Positions 20,456 to 30,004 of a stretch of DNA of 64,000 bases are shown here, piece after piece. The notes beneath the pieces were generated by a model that was given only the letters and a program-made list of their open reading frames with translations, had not been told where the DNA came from and searched no databases. Source of the DNA: Plasmopara viticola (taxonomy: Eukaryota > Oomycota > Peronosporomycetes > Peronosporales > Peronosporaceae). Made by a program: the position numbers and the translations under genes. Where the stretch lies: the NCBI GenBank assembly GCA_001695595.3, contig MBPM02000148.1, positions 39,287-103,286 of the forward strand. The letters run 5' to 3'. Every line of letters begins with the position of its first letter. Position 1 is the stretch's first letter.

Positions 20456-21957
20456 CAGATGACATACTCGAAAGAGTACATGAAAAACTACAAGAGAATC
20501 GACCCAGTGGATGTGCATCTCGCGGATGATGGCGTGGTTCAAGCTGTGGGAACGGGTGACATTGTAATGTCGATGTTTACGCCTCGCGGAATAAAAAAGG
20601 GTGTTCTCACTTCGGTTTGGCACATTCCTAAACTTTCGTGCAATTTATTTTCCGTTGGAAGCTTTGCAAAGGATGTTGGTCTTGTTGCGTCTGAGCGCGA
20701 CGGCTGCTTTGCTGAAGCAAAAGGTCTTCGCTGGTAGTTGGGCGCTCGTGAAGGAAAGGGGCTGTTTAAGCTCTGTATGAAGCGAATTATTGTGGACGAG
20801 GCCAATTTGACTAGCTCGTTGGGATGCCATGAAAACACCACGTCGTACCTCTGGCACCTTCGACTAGGTCACATTGGTCTCGGTGGTCTTTTCACAATTG
20901 TTTCAAAAGGCTGTGGAGCAGGTATTGACCTAAAGTCTGTTAACAAGTGGGAGCTGTGTAAAGGATGCGCTTTTGGTAAACACGGTTAAGCCTCATGAAG
21001 TCGTCTCCAAATCGGGCGACAAAAGTGCTTGAAGTAATTCACAGCGATGTGTGTGGACCTATGCAGACGAAATGTTCAGTGGTGAGCGATATTTCGTCAC
21101 TTTTATTGACGAGAAGTCGCACATTTGTGCTGTTTACTTGCTACGGAACAAGTCTGATGTGGCCGTCAAGTTTGCTACTTTCGTTGCGATGGCCGAAAAC
21201 CAGACCAACATGCGCGTCAAATCACTTTGTTGTGATAATGGTGGCGAATACAGTTCTGGAGCAATGGCAAGGATTTGTGCAGAGCGTGGAATTATTCAGA
21301 AGTTTTCGCCACCATACACACCACAACTAAATGGGGTCGCAGAACGCATAAATCGTACACTCGTTGAATGTGGACGGTGCATGCTGGAGCACGCTTATCT
21401 TCCAAAAGCATATTGGGGCGAAGCTGTTTTAACTGCTGCGTTTCTTCGCAACCGATGTCCGACACGAACCGTTGATCATGGTGTGTCGCCGTAGTAATTG
21501 TGGACTGGCAAGAAGCCTTTGTTGGCAAATTTAAAGGTGCTTGGCTGCCATGCTTACGTCTCAAGAGAAACGATCCAAGTTTGATGCTCGTTCGGCTCGG
21601 TGCCGTTTTCATGGCTATTCAGAACATGAGAAAGCATACAGGCTTGAAGAAGCTGCTAGCGGTCGCGTTCTGATAGGTCGGGACGCAAAATTCATAAAAG
21701 ATACTTTTGACGATAAGATACCAAGTATCAAGTCATCAGAAGCTGTATTTGACGAGACCGATACAGCTGATTTCGACCGCTCGGAAAATGAAAACGCAAT
21801 GCACGATGAAGACATGGAGTCTAAAGGCAAGCAGCACTCTCAAACGCAGCCTATTGTGGATTTGGATTTTGAGCCTGGTAGGAAACGACACCAGCGACAC
21901 CAATCACCAGAAAAAGCGGCGCAAATTCCAAAAGCAAAGAGGCCAAGTCGCTATTAA
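20456..21957 (+). pseudogene. A4 protease end and integrase
   Basis: It starts at MTYSKEYMKNYKRIDPVDVHL and is open to a TAG at 20735-20737 (Lys of WKLGARE). The GAG-pre-integrase site follows (SYLWHLRLGHIGLGG, CKGCAFG) and a TAA near 20986. After further shifts, 21051-21494 holds the second catalytic aspartate (CCDNGGEYSSG) and the glutamate (NGVAERINRTLVECG). The C-terminal segment 21541-21957 shows [15 protein letters not shown] and the acidic linker. There are at least five breaks. Confidence 0.86.
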
Positions 21958-23165
21958 TCGCTGGAGGAAATGTCTGCAACGGCCCAAGATTTCGAAGCGG
22001 CCTTTGTTGTGAATTCAGTGGGAGAAATGCCGACAACCTTCAAGTCGGCAATGGAATCCAGCAACGCGGCCAAGTGATAAGAGGCGTTTGATGCTGAAGT
22101 GAGTTCTCTTTGCAAGAACATGACTTGGGATTTGGTACCGCTGCCAAAAGGTCGTAAGGCTATCGGCTGTAGATGGGTCTTCCGAAGCAAGAAAAACCAA
22201 GCTGGAGAGATCGAGCGGTTCAAGGCACGACTCTGTGGCCAAGGGCTTTTCTCAAAAGTATGGTGTCGACTACGAAGAGACTTTTGCACCAGTGGCCATG
22301 ATTACATCGATCAAGATTTTGCTAAGTCTGCCGGCCAAGTACAATTTGACGTTGCATCAGATGGACGTCAAGACAGCCTTTCTCAACGGCACTCTAGACG
22401 AGAGCATTTACATGGTGTAACCGGATGGATATGTCAACGACATGTACCCAAATTACGTCTGTCAGCTAAGGCGCTCCCTTTATGGTTTGAAGCAGTCGCC
22501 GCGAATGTGGAATCAGACAATTGACGCATTTATGATGGGGATGAAGTTCAAGAAGTGTGATGCAGACCATTGCATTTATGTCAAGCGGAATCATCATGAC
22601 TTGATCCTAGTGGCGGTCTACGTTGATGACCTGGTGCTCGCAAGTAACAACGATAAGCTGTTAAATACGACTAAGAAAGCACTCAGCGAGCGATTCGAAA
22701 GAACGGATTTTGGTCGACGCAAGTCCTTTTTGGGAATGGAGATTGATCGAGAAAACTTCGACTGGTAACGTGTCTATTCGTCAGACTAAGCTTGCGAGTG
22801 ATATCTTGAAAAAGTTCAGCATGGAAATTAGTAATCCTGTCAGGACACCTCAAGATCCAGTTCTCATGTTGACCAAGGCCATGTGCGAAGGGCGGTGTTG
22901 TCATGAAGAGACAATGGCCAAAGTCCCATATCGAAATGCCGTTGGTTGCCTCATGTACTTGATGGTTGGGACTCGGCCGGACCTAGCAGCCTCAGTGGGA
23001 GTACTCAGTCAATTTGCTTCGGACCCATGTCCAACGCAATGGCAGGCACTCAAAAGGGTCTTTGGATACGTTCAAGGAACCAAGACGCATGACATAATGT
23101 TCCAAGCTCAAGATCAAAAAGATCTTCGAGGATGTTCAGATGCAGATTGGGCAGGCGATTTGTAA
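21958..23165 (+). pseudogene. A4 reverse transcriptase
   Basis: It includes the RT start (SVGEMPTTFKSAMESSNAAK, then GRKAIGCRWVFRS) with breaks near 22077 and 22230. One frame then runs from 22235 to 22768, interrupted by a TAA near 22418. It carries [30 protein letters not shown], the catalytic VAVYVDDLVLASNN and LNTTKKALSERF. A shift near 22745 leads to 22710-23165 with VSIRQTKLASDILKKF, VGTRPDLAASVGVLSQ and SDADWAGDL, ending at a TAA at 23163-23165. Confidence 0.87.
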
Positions 23166-23669
23166 ACTCGACGAAGCACAAGCGGCTATGCTCTTATGAT
23201 GAGTGGAGGTTGCATCAGCTGGAGAAGCAAGAAACAACGGATTGTGGCACTTTCTTCGACAGAGGCAGAGTACATGGCTTTGACGGAAGCAGCTCAAGAG
23301 GCGACTTGGTTGAAAACTTTCCTGTGCGAGCTTGGTGAAGTATCAAGTAGTCAAGCGATCAAGCACTACGAAGACAGCCAAGGTTCCATCGCACTGGCCA
23401 AGAATCCCGAAATTCACAAGCGCACCAAATACATCGACATTCGCTATCATTTTATCCGCGGAAAGGTGGAAGATGGCCAAGTGGTGCTCGAGTACTGTCC
23501 AACTCAAGATATGCTGGCCGACATCATGACGAAGTCTATTCCAGCAACACAATTCTGCAAACTTCAGAGCATGTTCGGCATTCAAGCACAAAAGGCTGTC
23601 GAGTCGAGTGGGAGTGTTGACGAAGATGTTGGCGAAGAAACACCTAAGCCAGCGACTACATATCGGTAA
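23166..23669 (+). CDS. A4 RNase H, ending inside the 3' LTR
   Basis: The frame is the same as the preceding RT piece, after a stop. From 23196 it is open for 157 codons: [52 protein letters not shown] and LADIMTKSIPATQF. It passes the polypurine tract as VESSGSV and ends with ETPKPATTYR and TAA at 23667-23669. The last 55 bases lie in the LTR. This is an RNase H domain without its polymerase. Confidence 0.87.
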   Translation, partial: TRRSTSGYALMMSGGCISWRSKKQRIVALSSTEAEYMALTEAAQEATWLKTFLCELGEVSSSQAIKHYEDSQGSIALAKNPEIHKRTKYIDIRYHFIRGKVEDGQVVLEYCPTQDMLADIMTKSIPATQFCKLQSMFGIQAQKAVESSGSVDEDVGEETPKPATTYR

Positions 23670-23887
23670 GTACTGGTATCTGCAATCAATTGATGACTGC
23701 TTGGAGGATCCAGTTCAAGATGGGCAAAAAATCGACTTTGGGACGGGAAGATGATTGCGTCCGGACGGTAAGTCGCTCTGATTGGCTTAGATCATTGGCT
23801 TAGATGTAGCATGTAGTTGCGAACTAAGGACCCTTAAAATATATTCACTTTGCATTTTACCAATTAGTGCACACTTGACCTTCTTCA
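23615..23887 (+). repeat. A4 3' LTR
   Basis: It begins TGTTGACGAAGATGTTGG and ends CTTCTTCA. A four-base gap in GGCTTAG(ATAA)ATCATTGG sets it apart from the 5' copy. B4b sequence (AAACCATTTCCTAGC) follows. Confidence 0.9.
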
Positions 23888-24312
23888 AAACCATTTCCTA
23901 GCTCCCAAGACAAGCGTCAATATGATACGTTTGAGCTTTTTCACTTCGACATGTGCGGTCCCATAGAACAAGACTCTTTGGGTGGAAGCAAGTACTTGCT
24001 CCTCATTGTCGACGAAGCCAGCGGATGCATGAAGGGCTTCTGTTTAAGGGCCAAATCTAGATCCGAAGAATGCCTTAAAATCTAAATTCTCATAGTCCAG
24101 ACGCAATTTAACAAACGAGTCAAGTTTGTGAGACATGATGGAGCACGAGAATTCGAAACAAATTCGCTCAAGATCTTCTATGGCGATCAGGGTATCGAGC
24201 AGCAAGTCACGGTTCCATACGCGCATCAAACAAATGGTACAGCTGAACGGGCCATCAGAACTATAGTTACTATTGCCCGCACTTTACTGCACTATGCAAA
24301 ACTTGACAAGTG
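23888..24312 (+). pseudogene. B4b integrase core
   Basis: It encodes KPFPSSQDKRQYDTFELFHF and [20 protein letters not shown], with the first catalytic aspartate, then EECLKI and the TAA shared with B4a near 24083. From 24128 it reads [19 protein letters not shown] and [20 protein letters not shown] with the catalytic glutamate. It ends at the A5 insertion inside the [11 protein letters not shown] motif. Confidence 0.87.
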
Positions 24313-24317
24313 CATTT

Positions 24318-24578
24318 TATTGTCGAAGATGCTGGTGAAGAAACGCCTCGACCAGTGACTACGTATCGGTAAGTACCGGTATCTGCAATCAGTTGATGAC
24401 TGTCCGAAGGAGCGGGTTCAAGATGGGGAAAAGATCGGTTTTGGGATAGGAAGATGATTGCGCCCGGATGGTAAGTCGTTCTGATTGTCTTGTGGTAGCA
24501 TGTAGTTGCGAACTAAGGACCTTATAAATATAATCACTTTGCATTTTGCTAACGAGTGCCCAAGTAACTTTTTCAATT
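24318..24578 (+). repeat. A5 5' LTR
   Basis: It begins TATTGTCGAAGATGCTGG and ends TTTCAATT before the PBS. The boundaries are good to a base or two, because both ends deviate from TGTTG and CAACA. ATCACTTTGCATTTTGC at 24533-24549 is the start-site motif. Confidence 0.8.
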
Positions 24579-24594
24579 GGTTATGAGCCCAAGC
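24579..24594 (+). promoter_or_regulatory. A5 primer-binding site overlapping gag start
   Basis: GGTTATGAGCCCAAGC is the unmutated family sequence, complementary to the initiator tRNA-Met anticodon arm. The gag ATG is at 24583. Confidence 0.82.
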
Positions 24595-25228
24595 CCCGCC
24601 GACTCTGCCTTCCCGCCCCCTGACTCTGCCTTCGCCACCATGGACGCGTCTACGCCAAGCCGGATTAACAAGTTCGACGGCACCAACTTCCACAACTGGA
24701 AATTCAAATTGCAGATGGTGTTGGAGGAGAAGGATCTGTGGGACGTGGCAAGTGGCGAGATCAAGTTGGAGCAATGCGTCACTTCGCTGGACCAAGGAAC
24801 CTTTAAGAGGAAATCACGCAAGGCGCTTGCGATAGCGGAGCGAGGACAACTTGATTATCACGCTTCTGAGCAGTTTGAGTGAATCGTACCAATTTCTCAT
24901 CACAGCACTGGAGTCACGTGCTGACTCGTTGACGTGGGAGCTCGTGACGTCTCAGGTGCTACATGGGGACATGAAGCGCAAGGAACAAGGTGGCGGCATC
25001 GATGGAGCCGCGCGCAACCAGGGGCAAGCGTTCATGGCAAACGATAGCAACAAGTGCAAAGGACGTCCTGCGCAGGCAAAAGCAAGTGGGTCTTGCCATT
25101 ACTGTGGGGAACAAGGTCATTGGATTGCCAAGTGTCCCGTGCGAATTCGAGATAATGCGGAGCGACAAAGGCCGCAGCGAGCGAATGTCGCACAAGTTGA
25201 AGATGACTCCAGCGAATTTCTGCTTTCA
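24583..25228 (+). pseudogene. A5 gag, internally deleted
   Basis: The N-terminus is good (MSPSPADSAFPPPDSAF, then INKFDGTNFHNWKFKLQM). At about 24835 the sequence jumps from RKSRKALAI to the SEDDLIITLL region. It loses the AMEDSQLPL to LDAVGAPV part, and the frame shifts. The rest (24851-25228) reads LLSSLSESYQFLITALES, KRKEQGGG and the zinc knuckle CHYCGEQGHWIAKC, ending at FLLSV, the left edge of the inversion. Confidence 0.87.
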
Positions 25229-25946
25229 GTGACAAAATACCGCTTTCCACTAAAAGTAGGCGTCTGCATGGGGCCACAAACATCGCTGTGAATTACCTCC
25301 AACACTTGTTTTGCACGGTTAGGCGATGACTTAATGTAGCTTGTACGAGTTTGTATGCCAAGCGAGCATCCGTCACACGCCTCCCGCTGCTTAACAGACA
25401 CAATGTCAATACCAGTTCCATACTTCTTCTTAACAAGGGCATCCAATCCACTAAAGCCTATGTGACCAAGTCGAAGGTGCCAGAGGTACGAATAAGTGTC
25501 CCCATGGCATCCCAACGAAGTTGTCACATTTGCCATCTCAGCTGAAATCGGTGTCATGCAGAGCGTAAACAACCCTTTTCCTTCGCGAGCACCAAGCTTC
25601 AATCGCAAACCTTTTGCATCGGCAAAGCAACCATCTCGCTCAAAAGTAACTGGTCCGACATCCTTCGTAGAACGCCCCACTGAAAACAAATTTCTCAGTA
25701 GTTTTGGAATGTGCCATACACCCGTAAGCACACCTTTCTTGACTCCACGTGGTGTTTGCATTGACATGACGATGTCACCCATTCCAATCGCTTGAACAAC
25801 ACCGTCATCAGCAAGGTGTACGTCCACCGGAGTCATGACCTTGTAGTTGATCATATAGTCTTTCGAGTGCGTCATATGCTGAGTTGCACCCGAGTCTACC
25901 AGCCAAACACTGCTTGATTTGGAAGAACTTGTGTCTCCCACATTCA
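25229..25946 (-). pseudogene. A5 protease and integrase N-terminus, inverted in place
   Basis: This block reads on the minus strand although the rest of A5 is on the plus strand. From about 25946 down it encodes MNVGDTSSSKSSSVWLVD with the protease motif VDSGATQHMTHSK. GVVQAIGMGDIVMSMQTPRG, the GAG-pre-integrase site (YLWHLRLGHIGFSG, CDGCSLG) and the integrase start HSDVCGPMQT follow, ending at GKRYFVT. The plus strand resumes exactly where integrase would go on (KKSHFCMVYLLRNKS). The block is thus the missing middle of A5 flipped end for end. An inverted copy of about eight bases (TGAATGTG / CACATTCA) at the two breakpoints can explain it. Confidence 0.88.
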
Positions 25947-27069
25947 TCGATAAAAAGTCACACTTCTGTATGGTATACTTGTTGCGCAACAAATCCTAGG
26001 TTGCGGCCAAGTTTGCTGAATATGTTGCGCTTGCTGAAACGCAGACCGGATATCGAGTCAAGTCGCTGTGCAGTGATAGTGGTGTAGAATATACTTCGCA
26101 CAGAATGGCCAAGTTTTGCAGTGACCGGGGAATTACTCAAAAGTTCACACCACCGTACACTCCACAGCTGACTGGAGTGGCTGAACGCATGAATCGAACG
26201 TTGGTCGAGTGCGCGAGGTGCATGATGGAACACGCTGGACTATCGAAAGTTTATTGGGGCGAAGCAGTTATGACTGCTTATTCCTACGAAATCGTTGTCC
26301 TACACGCGCTGTTTCTCACGACAAGTCACCTCACCAAATTTGGACCGGTAAGAAGCCGTTGCTGGCAAACCTTAAAGTGTTTGGTTGCCATGCGTTTGTC
26401 AGGGTCCCCAAAGAAAAACGCACCAAACTTGATGCAAGGTCGGTACGCTGCCGCTTTATCGGTTATTCCGAGCATGAAAAAGCGTATCGTTTTGAGGAAC
26501 TACAAACCAGTCGTGTGCTAGTAAGTCGCGATGCCAAGTTCATGGAAATGGTTTTTGACACTGGGAAGCGTGATCACTGCAATAAAGAGGTCGTCATTGA
26601 AGACGACGAAGAAACCGATGATGAAACACAAGAGGAAGAGGCAACTACTTCCGATGTCGACATTGAGGTTGGCAGAAAACGGCACCAACGAAATGAATCG
26701 CTCGAGAAAGCAACAGAAATACCAAGAACTAAGCGACCTACAACCTTTACTAAAAGTCGTGGACTTGAAGAGATGTCGGCAGTAGCACAAGACTGCTTTG
26801 ATGTTGAGGCGGCTTACGTCATAGATTCAAGGGGAGATATGCCAACAACGTTTAAGTTGGCCATGGAATCCAAGAACGCAAGCAAGTGGAAAGAAGCATG
26901 CGACTCGGAGTGCGACTCGCTGTTAAGAAATGACACCTGGGATATTGTGCAACTGCCAAAAGGACGCAAAGCGATCGGCTGCCGATGGGTGTTTCGTGTC
27001 AAAGAGAACCAAGGTGGTCAAATTGAGCGATACAAGGCTCGACTGGTTGCAAAGGGTTTGTCGCAGTAG
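25947..27069 (+). pseudogene. A5 integrase C-terminal half and RT start
   Basis: It begins with KKSHFCMVYLLRNKS and a TAG near 25996, then VAAKFAEYVALAETQTG and the second aspartate (CSDSGVEYTS, with Asn-Gly changed). The glutamate region NGVAERMNRTL appears as TGVAERMNRTLVECARCM. One long frame, 26209-27069 (286 aa), covers [52 protein letters not shown], the acidic linker, [16 protein letters not shown] and [17 protein letters not shown]. It ends at a TAG replacing Lys in LSQKFG. Confidence 0.87.
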
Positions 27070-28470
27070 TTTGGCATAGACTATCAGGAAACTTTTGCAC
27101 CTGTGGCCAAGTTCACCTCGATTCGGATCGTGCTGAGTTTGGCAGCCAGGTATAATCTTTCGCTTCACCAAATGGATGTGAAAACGGCGTTTTTGAATTG
27201 TATGCTCGATGAAGACATCTATATGGCCCAGCCGGACAGATACGTTGATGCAGCTCACCCTGACTACGTGTGCAAGCTGGAGCGATCGTTGTACGGATTA
27301 AAACAGTCTCCTCGTATGTGGAATCAAACTATTGATGATTCCATGCTCAAGATTGGCTTCGACAAGTGTGATACGGACCATTGTGTGTATGTCAAACAGA
27401 GTGGTAATGGTGACATGGCTTTTGTGGTTCTTTACGCTGATGACCTTATCATCGCTAGGCAACAAAGAGCTCCTCGAGTCGACTAAGCGTATGCTGAGCG
27501 ATTAATTTGAGATGACAGATCTTGGTGAACTCAAGTATTTTCTCGGTGTTGAGATCAAAAGTGACCGCAAGGCTGGCCAAGTGACGATGCGGCAAACAAA
27601 TTTCCTGAAGTCAATATTGATCAAGTTTGGCATGCAAGAAAGTAAGCCTGTGAAAACGCCACAAGACGCTGGATTAAGACGAAGAAGGACATGTGCGAAG
27701 GCGGCTGCGAACATGAGAAACAATGAAGAACGTGCCTTACCTGAGTGCTGTCGGAGCAATCATGTACTTAATGGTGGTGACACGTCCGGACCTCGCTGCG
27801 GCAGTGGGGGTTCTCAGTCAATTTGCGTCGGATCCCTGTCCAACACATTGGCAAGCTCTCAAGCGCGTTCTGCGGTACCTTCAATCAACACAAACATATG
27901 GACTCGAATTTACACGAGCTGGCACCGCTAAGCTAGTGGGCTATTCAGATGCAGATTGGGCTGGAGACGTTGAGTCTCGCAGAAGCACAAGCGGGTATTT
28001 GTTCAAGCTAAACGGCGGATGTGTTAGCTGGCGAAGCAAGAAACAGCGGACAGTGGCACTTTCATCGACGGAAGACGAATACATGGCGCTTTCAGAAGCT
28101 ACACAAGAAGCTGTGTGGCTTACTGTGCGAACTCGGCGAACTAAGGGGTGACGATGCGATTAAGATCTATGAAGACAACCAAGGCTCGATTGCGCTGACC
28201 AAAAAACCGGGGTTTCACAAGCGCACCAAGCACATCGACATTCGATACCGCTTTGTGCGCGAATAGGTTGGAGACTGTCAAGTGGTGCTCGAGTACTGTC
28301 CAACTCAAGATATGCTGACCGACATCATGACGAAGTCCATTCAAGCTTCGCAAGTCTGCAAACCTCGGACCATGCTCGGCATTCAAGCACAAAATGATGT
28401 CGAGTCGAGTGGGAGTGTTGTCGAAGATGCTGGCGAAGAAACGCCTCGACCAGCGACTACATGTTGGTAA
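27070..28470 (+). pseudogene. A5 RT and RNase H, ending inside the 3' LTR
   Basis: RT is open from 27103 to 27486 ([24 protein letters not shown]). The catalytic loop reads YADD in place of YVDD ([14 protein letters not shown]). A shift there leads to 27512 onward ([17 protein letters not shown]), then 27723-28151 with [15 protein letters not shown] and [17 protein letters not shown]. RNase H goes on with [21 protein letters not shown] after a deletion near 28125 and a TAG near 28265. It ends VESSGSVVEDAGEETPRP and TAA at 28468-28470, 55 bases into the LTR. Confidence 0.87.
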
Positions 28471-28694
28471 GTATCGGTATCTGCAATCAGTTGATGACTG
28501 CTCGAAGGAGCGGGTTCAAGATAGGCAAAATATCGATTTTGGGATGGGATGATGATTGCGCCCGGACAGTAAGTCGTTTTGATTGGTTTAGATAAATCAT
28601 TGGCTTAGAGGTAGCATGTTGTTGCGAACTAAGGACCTTATAAATATAATCACATTGCATTTTGCCAACTTTTGCCCAAGCAACTTTTTTAATT
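28416..28694 (+). repeat. A5 3' LTR
   Basis: It is preceded by GAGTGGGAG, starts TGTTGTCGAAGATGCTGG, and ends in TTTTTTAATT. B4b resumes with TTTTGGGATGAAGC. Confidence 0.85.
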
Positions 28695-29803
28695 CTTTTG
28701 GGATGAAGCGGCAATGACAGCAATCTATATCAAGATTCGACTGCCTTCACCCAAGATTTCGGGCAAACCCCATTTGACTTTGTGTACAAGTACAAGCCAA
28801 GTGTTGAGCACCTGCGTATATTTGGTTGCCGGATATTTACTCTCACATCAAGAGGTAAGCTACTCTAGTGGGGCCCGAAAGCTCGTGCCGGTATCTTTAT
28901 GGGCTATCAAGTGTCATCACAGGCTTATCGGATCTTTGACATCGAGGCAGGACAATTAATTGTTAGTCGTGACGTCAACTTCGATGAATCAAGGCTTGGC
29001 TTCGCATCTACAAGGCCACCAGCTCATGACAGTGATGACGATGAAATCAATCTTGATCCGCTTACCATCGATGACAGTGATACAGTGTACCGAATGAATT
29101 TCAGGTCGTCCGGAAAGCGCAAGAACCGATCAGGCGCATATGACGCTAACGATGGTTTAGCTCTCCCACGCTACGAGTTTCACGAGAATAGACTTGAGGA
29201 ATCAAGTGCACCCAAAAGTCTTGACGGGCGACGAGCAAAACGCACATCTGTTGAGCGCATGACCAGTAATCAAGAAAATGAAGATGAGAAGAGCGAAACA
29301 AATGATCATTCGGTGCCACGCGGTTATTGGCATGCAAACACCAATGCAGTCGAGGCTTCCAATATTTCTTAACCACCGAGTTTTCAAGATGCGGTAAGCG
29401 GACCAGATCAAGTACATTGGCAAAAAGCAGTACGTGCAAAATTGGATTCTATGCGAATTCGCAACGTGTTTCGAGCGGCCAAACTCCCAGCAGGACAATA
29501 TGCCATTATATTGAAGTAAGTTTTTAAGAATCAAGCGTAAAGCCGACGGATCAATTGAAAAAAACAAGGCGCGTCTCGTCGCAAAAGGGTTCAAACAGCA
29601 ATATAGCATTGACTACACGGAGACGTTTTCGCCCGTGGTCAAGTACGTCACACTACGTATGGTGATCAGCTTGACAAAGTATTTCGGATGGCCCCTCGAC
29701 CAACTTGATGTTGTTACGGCATTCCTCTAAGGTGTCATGAAAGAAGTCGTTTATTGTGTGGTACTAGAAGGAGTGGAGCTTGAAGGTAATTTTAATTGCT
29801 TGG
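28695..29803 (+). pseudogene. B4b integrase C-terminus and RT start
   Basis: It resumes in the integrase at WDEAAMTAIYIKIRLPSPKI with breaks near 28770 and 28865. The open frame 28899-29372 (157 aa) then carries GYQVSSQAYRIFDIEAGQ and VSRDVNFDESRLGF, an acidic linker, and a TAA at 29370-29372. RT follows ([53 protein letters not shown]) with three more stops. It is cut by A6 just before the YVDD region. Confidence 0.85.
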
Positions 29804-30004
29804 TGTTGAAAAGGTCGAAGTGAGCACTAGTTGGCAAAGTGCAAAGTGAATATAATTATAATTGAGAAAGTTACTTGGGCACTGGTTAGCAAAATGCAAA
29901 AGCAAATATATTTATAAGTGCTACCTTTAAGTAGTCATCAACTGATTGCGGATACCGATACATACCGATATGTAGTTGCTGGTCGAGGCGTCGATTCTCC
30001 AACA
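29804..30004 (-). repeat. A6 3' LTR, short, with doubled start-site block
   Basis: It is only 201 bp. On the minus strand it starts TGTTGGAGAATCGACGCC and ends CTTTTCAACA. The GATTGCGCCCGGATGG block and most of U3 are missing. It has two successive TATA/Inr-like modules with two different tails, one ending like A5 (CCCAAGTAACTTT) and one like A8 (GCTCACTTCGACC). Confidence 0.78.

Larger units (their letters stand above)
19220..23887 (+). mobile_element. Copia family A element A4, complete but flanks mismatched
   Basis: A4 has two LTRs of the same subtype (277 and 273 bp, both with ACTAGTGCACAC- or ATTAGTGCACAC-like tails and CTTCTTCA ends). The five bases before (GCCTT) and after (AAACC) differ, and the flanking B4 pieces overlap by about 730 bp. 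It is therefore not a simple insertion. Recombination between two A elements inserted at different points of B4 would explain this. Confidence 0.85.
24318..28694 (+). mobile_element. Copia family A element A5 with internal inversion
   Basis: It is bounded by LTRs of 261 and 279 bp. The flanking five bases are CATTT (24313-24317) and CTTTT (28695-28699), a target duplication with one mismatch, and B4b continues across. It carries a gag deletion of about 95 codons and an inverted protease-integrase block at 25229-25946. RT and RNase H are broken by single changes. Confidence 0.87.
23888..29803 (+). mobile_element. Copia family B fragment B4b, split by A5
   Basis: It is two pieces of one element: integrase core (23888-24317) and integrase C-terminus plus RT start (28695-29803). 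They join in register when A5 is removed. The first piece repeats B4a sequence from about 18487, including its TAA. The right end is cut by the LTR of minus-strand A6. Confidence 0.84.

Noticed and set aside
19220..23887. A4 as a simple insertion into B4
   Set aside because: The five-base flanks differ and the flanking B4 pieces overlap by about 730 bp, so simple insertion cannot explain the arrangement.
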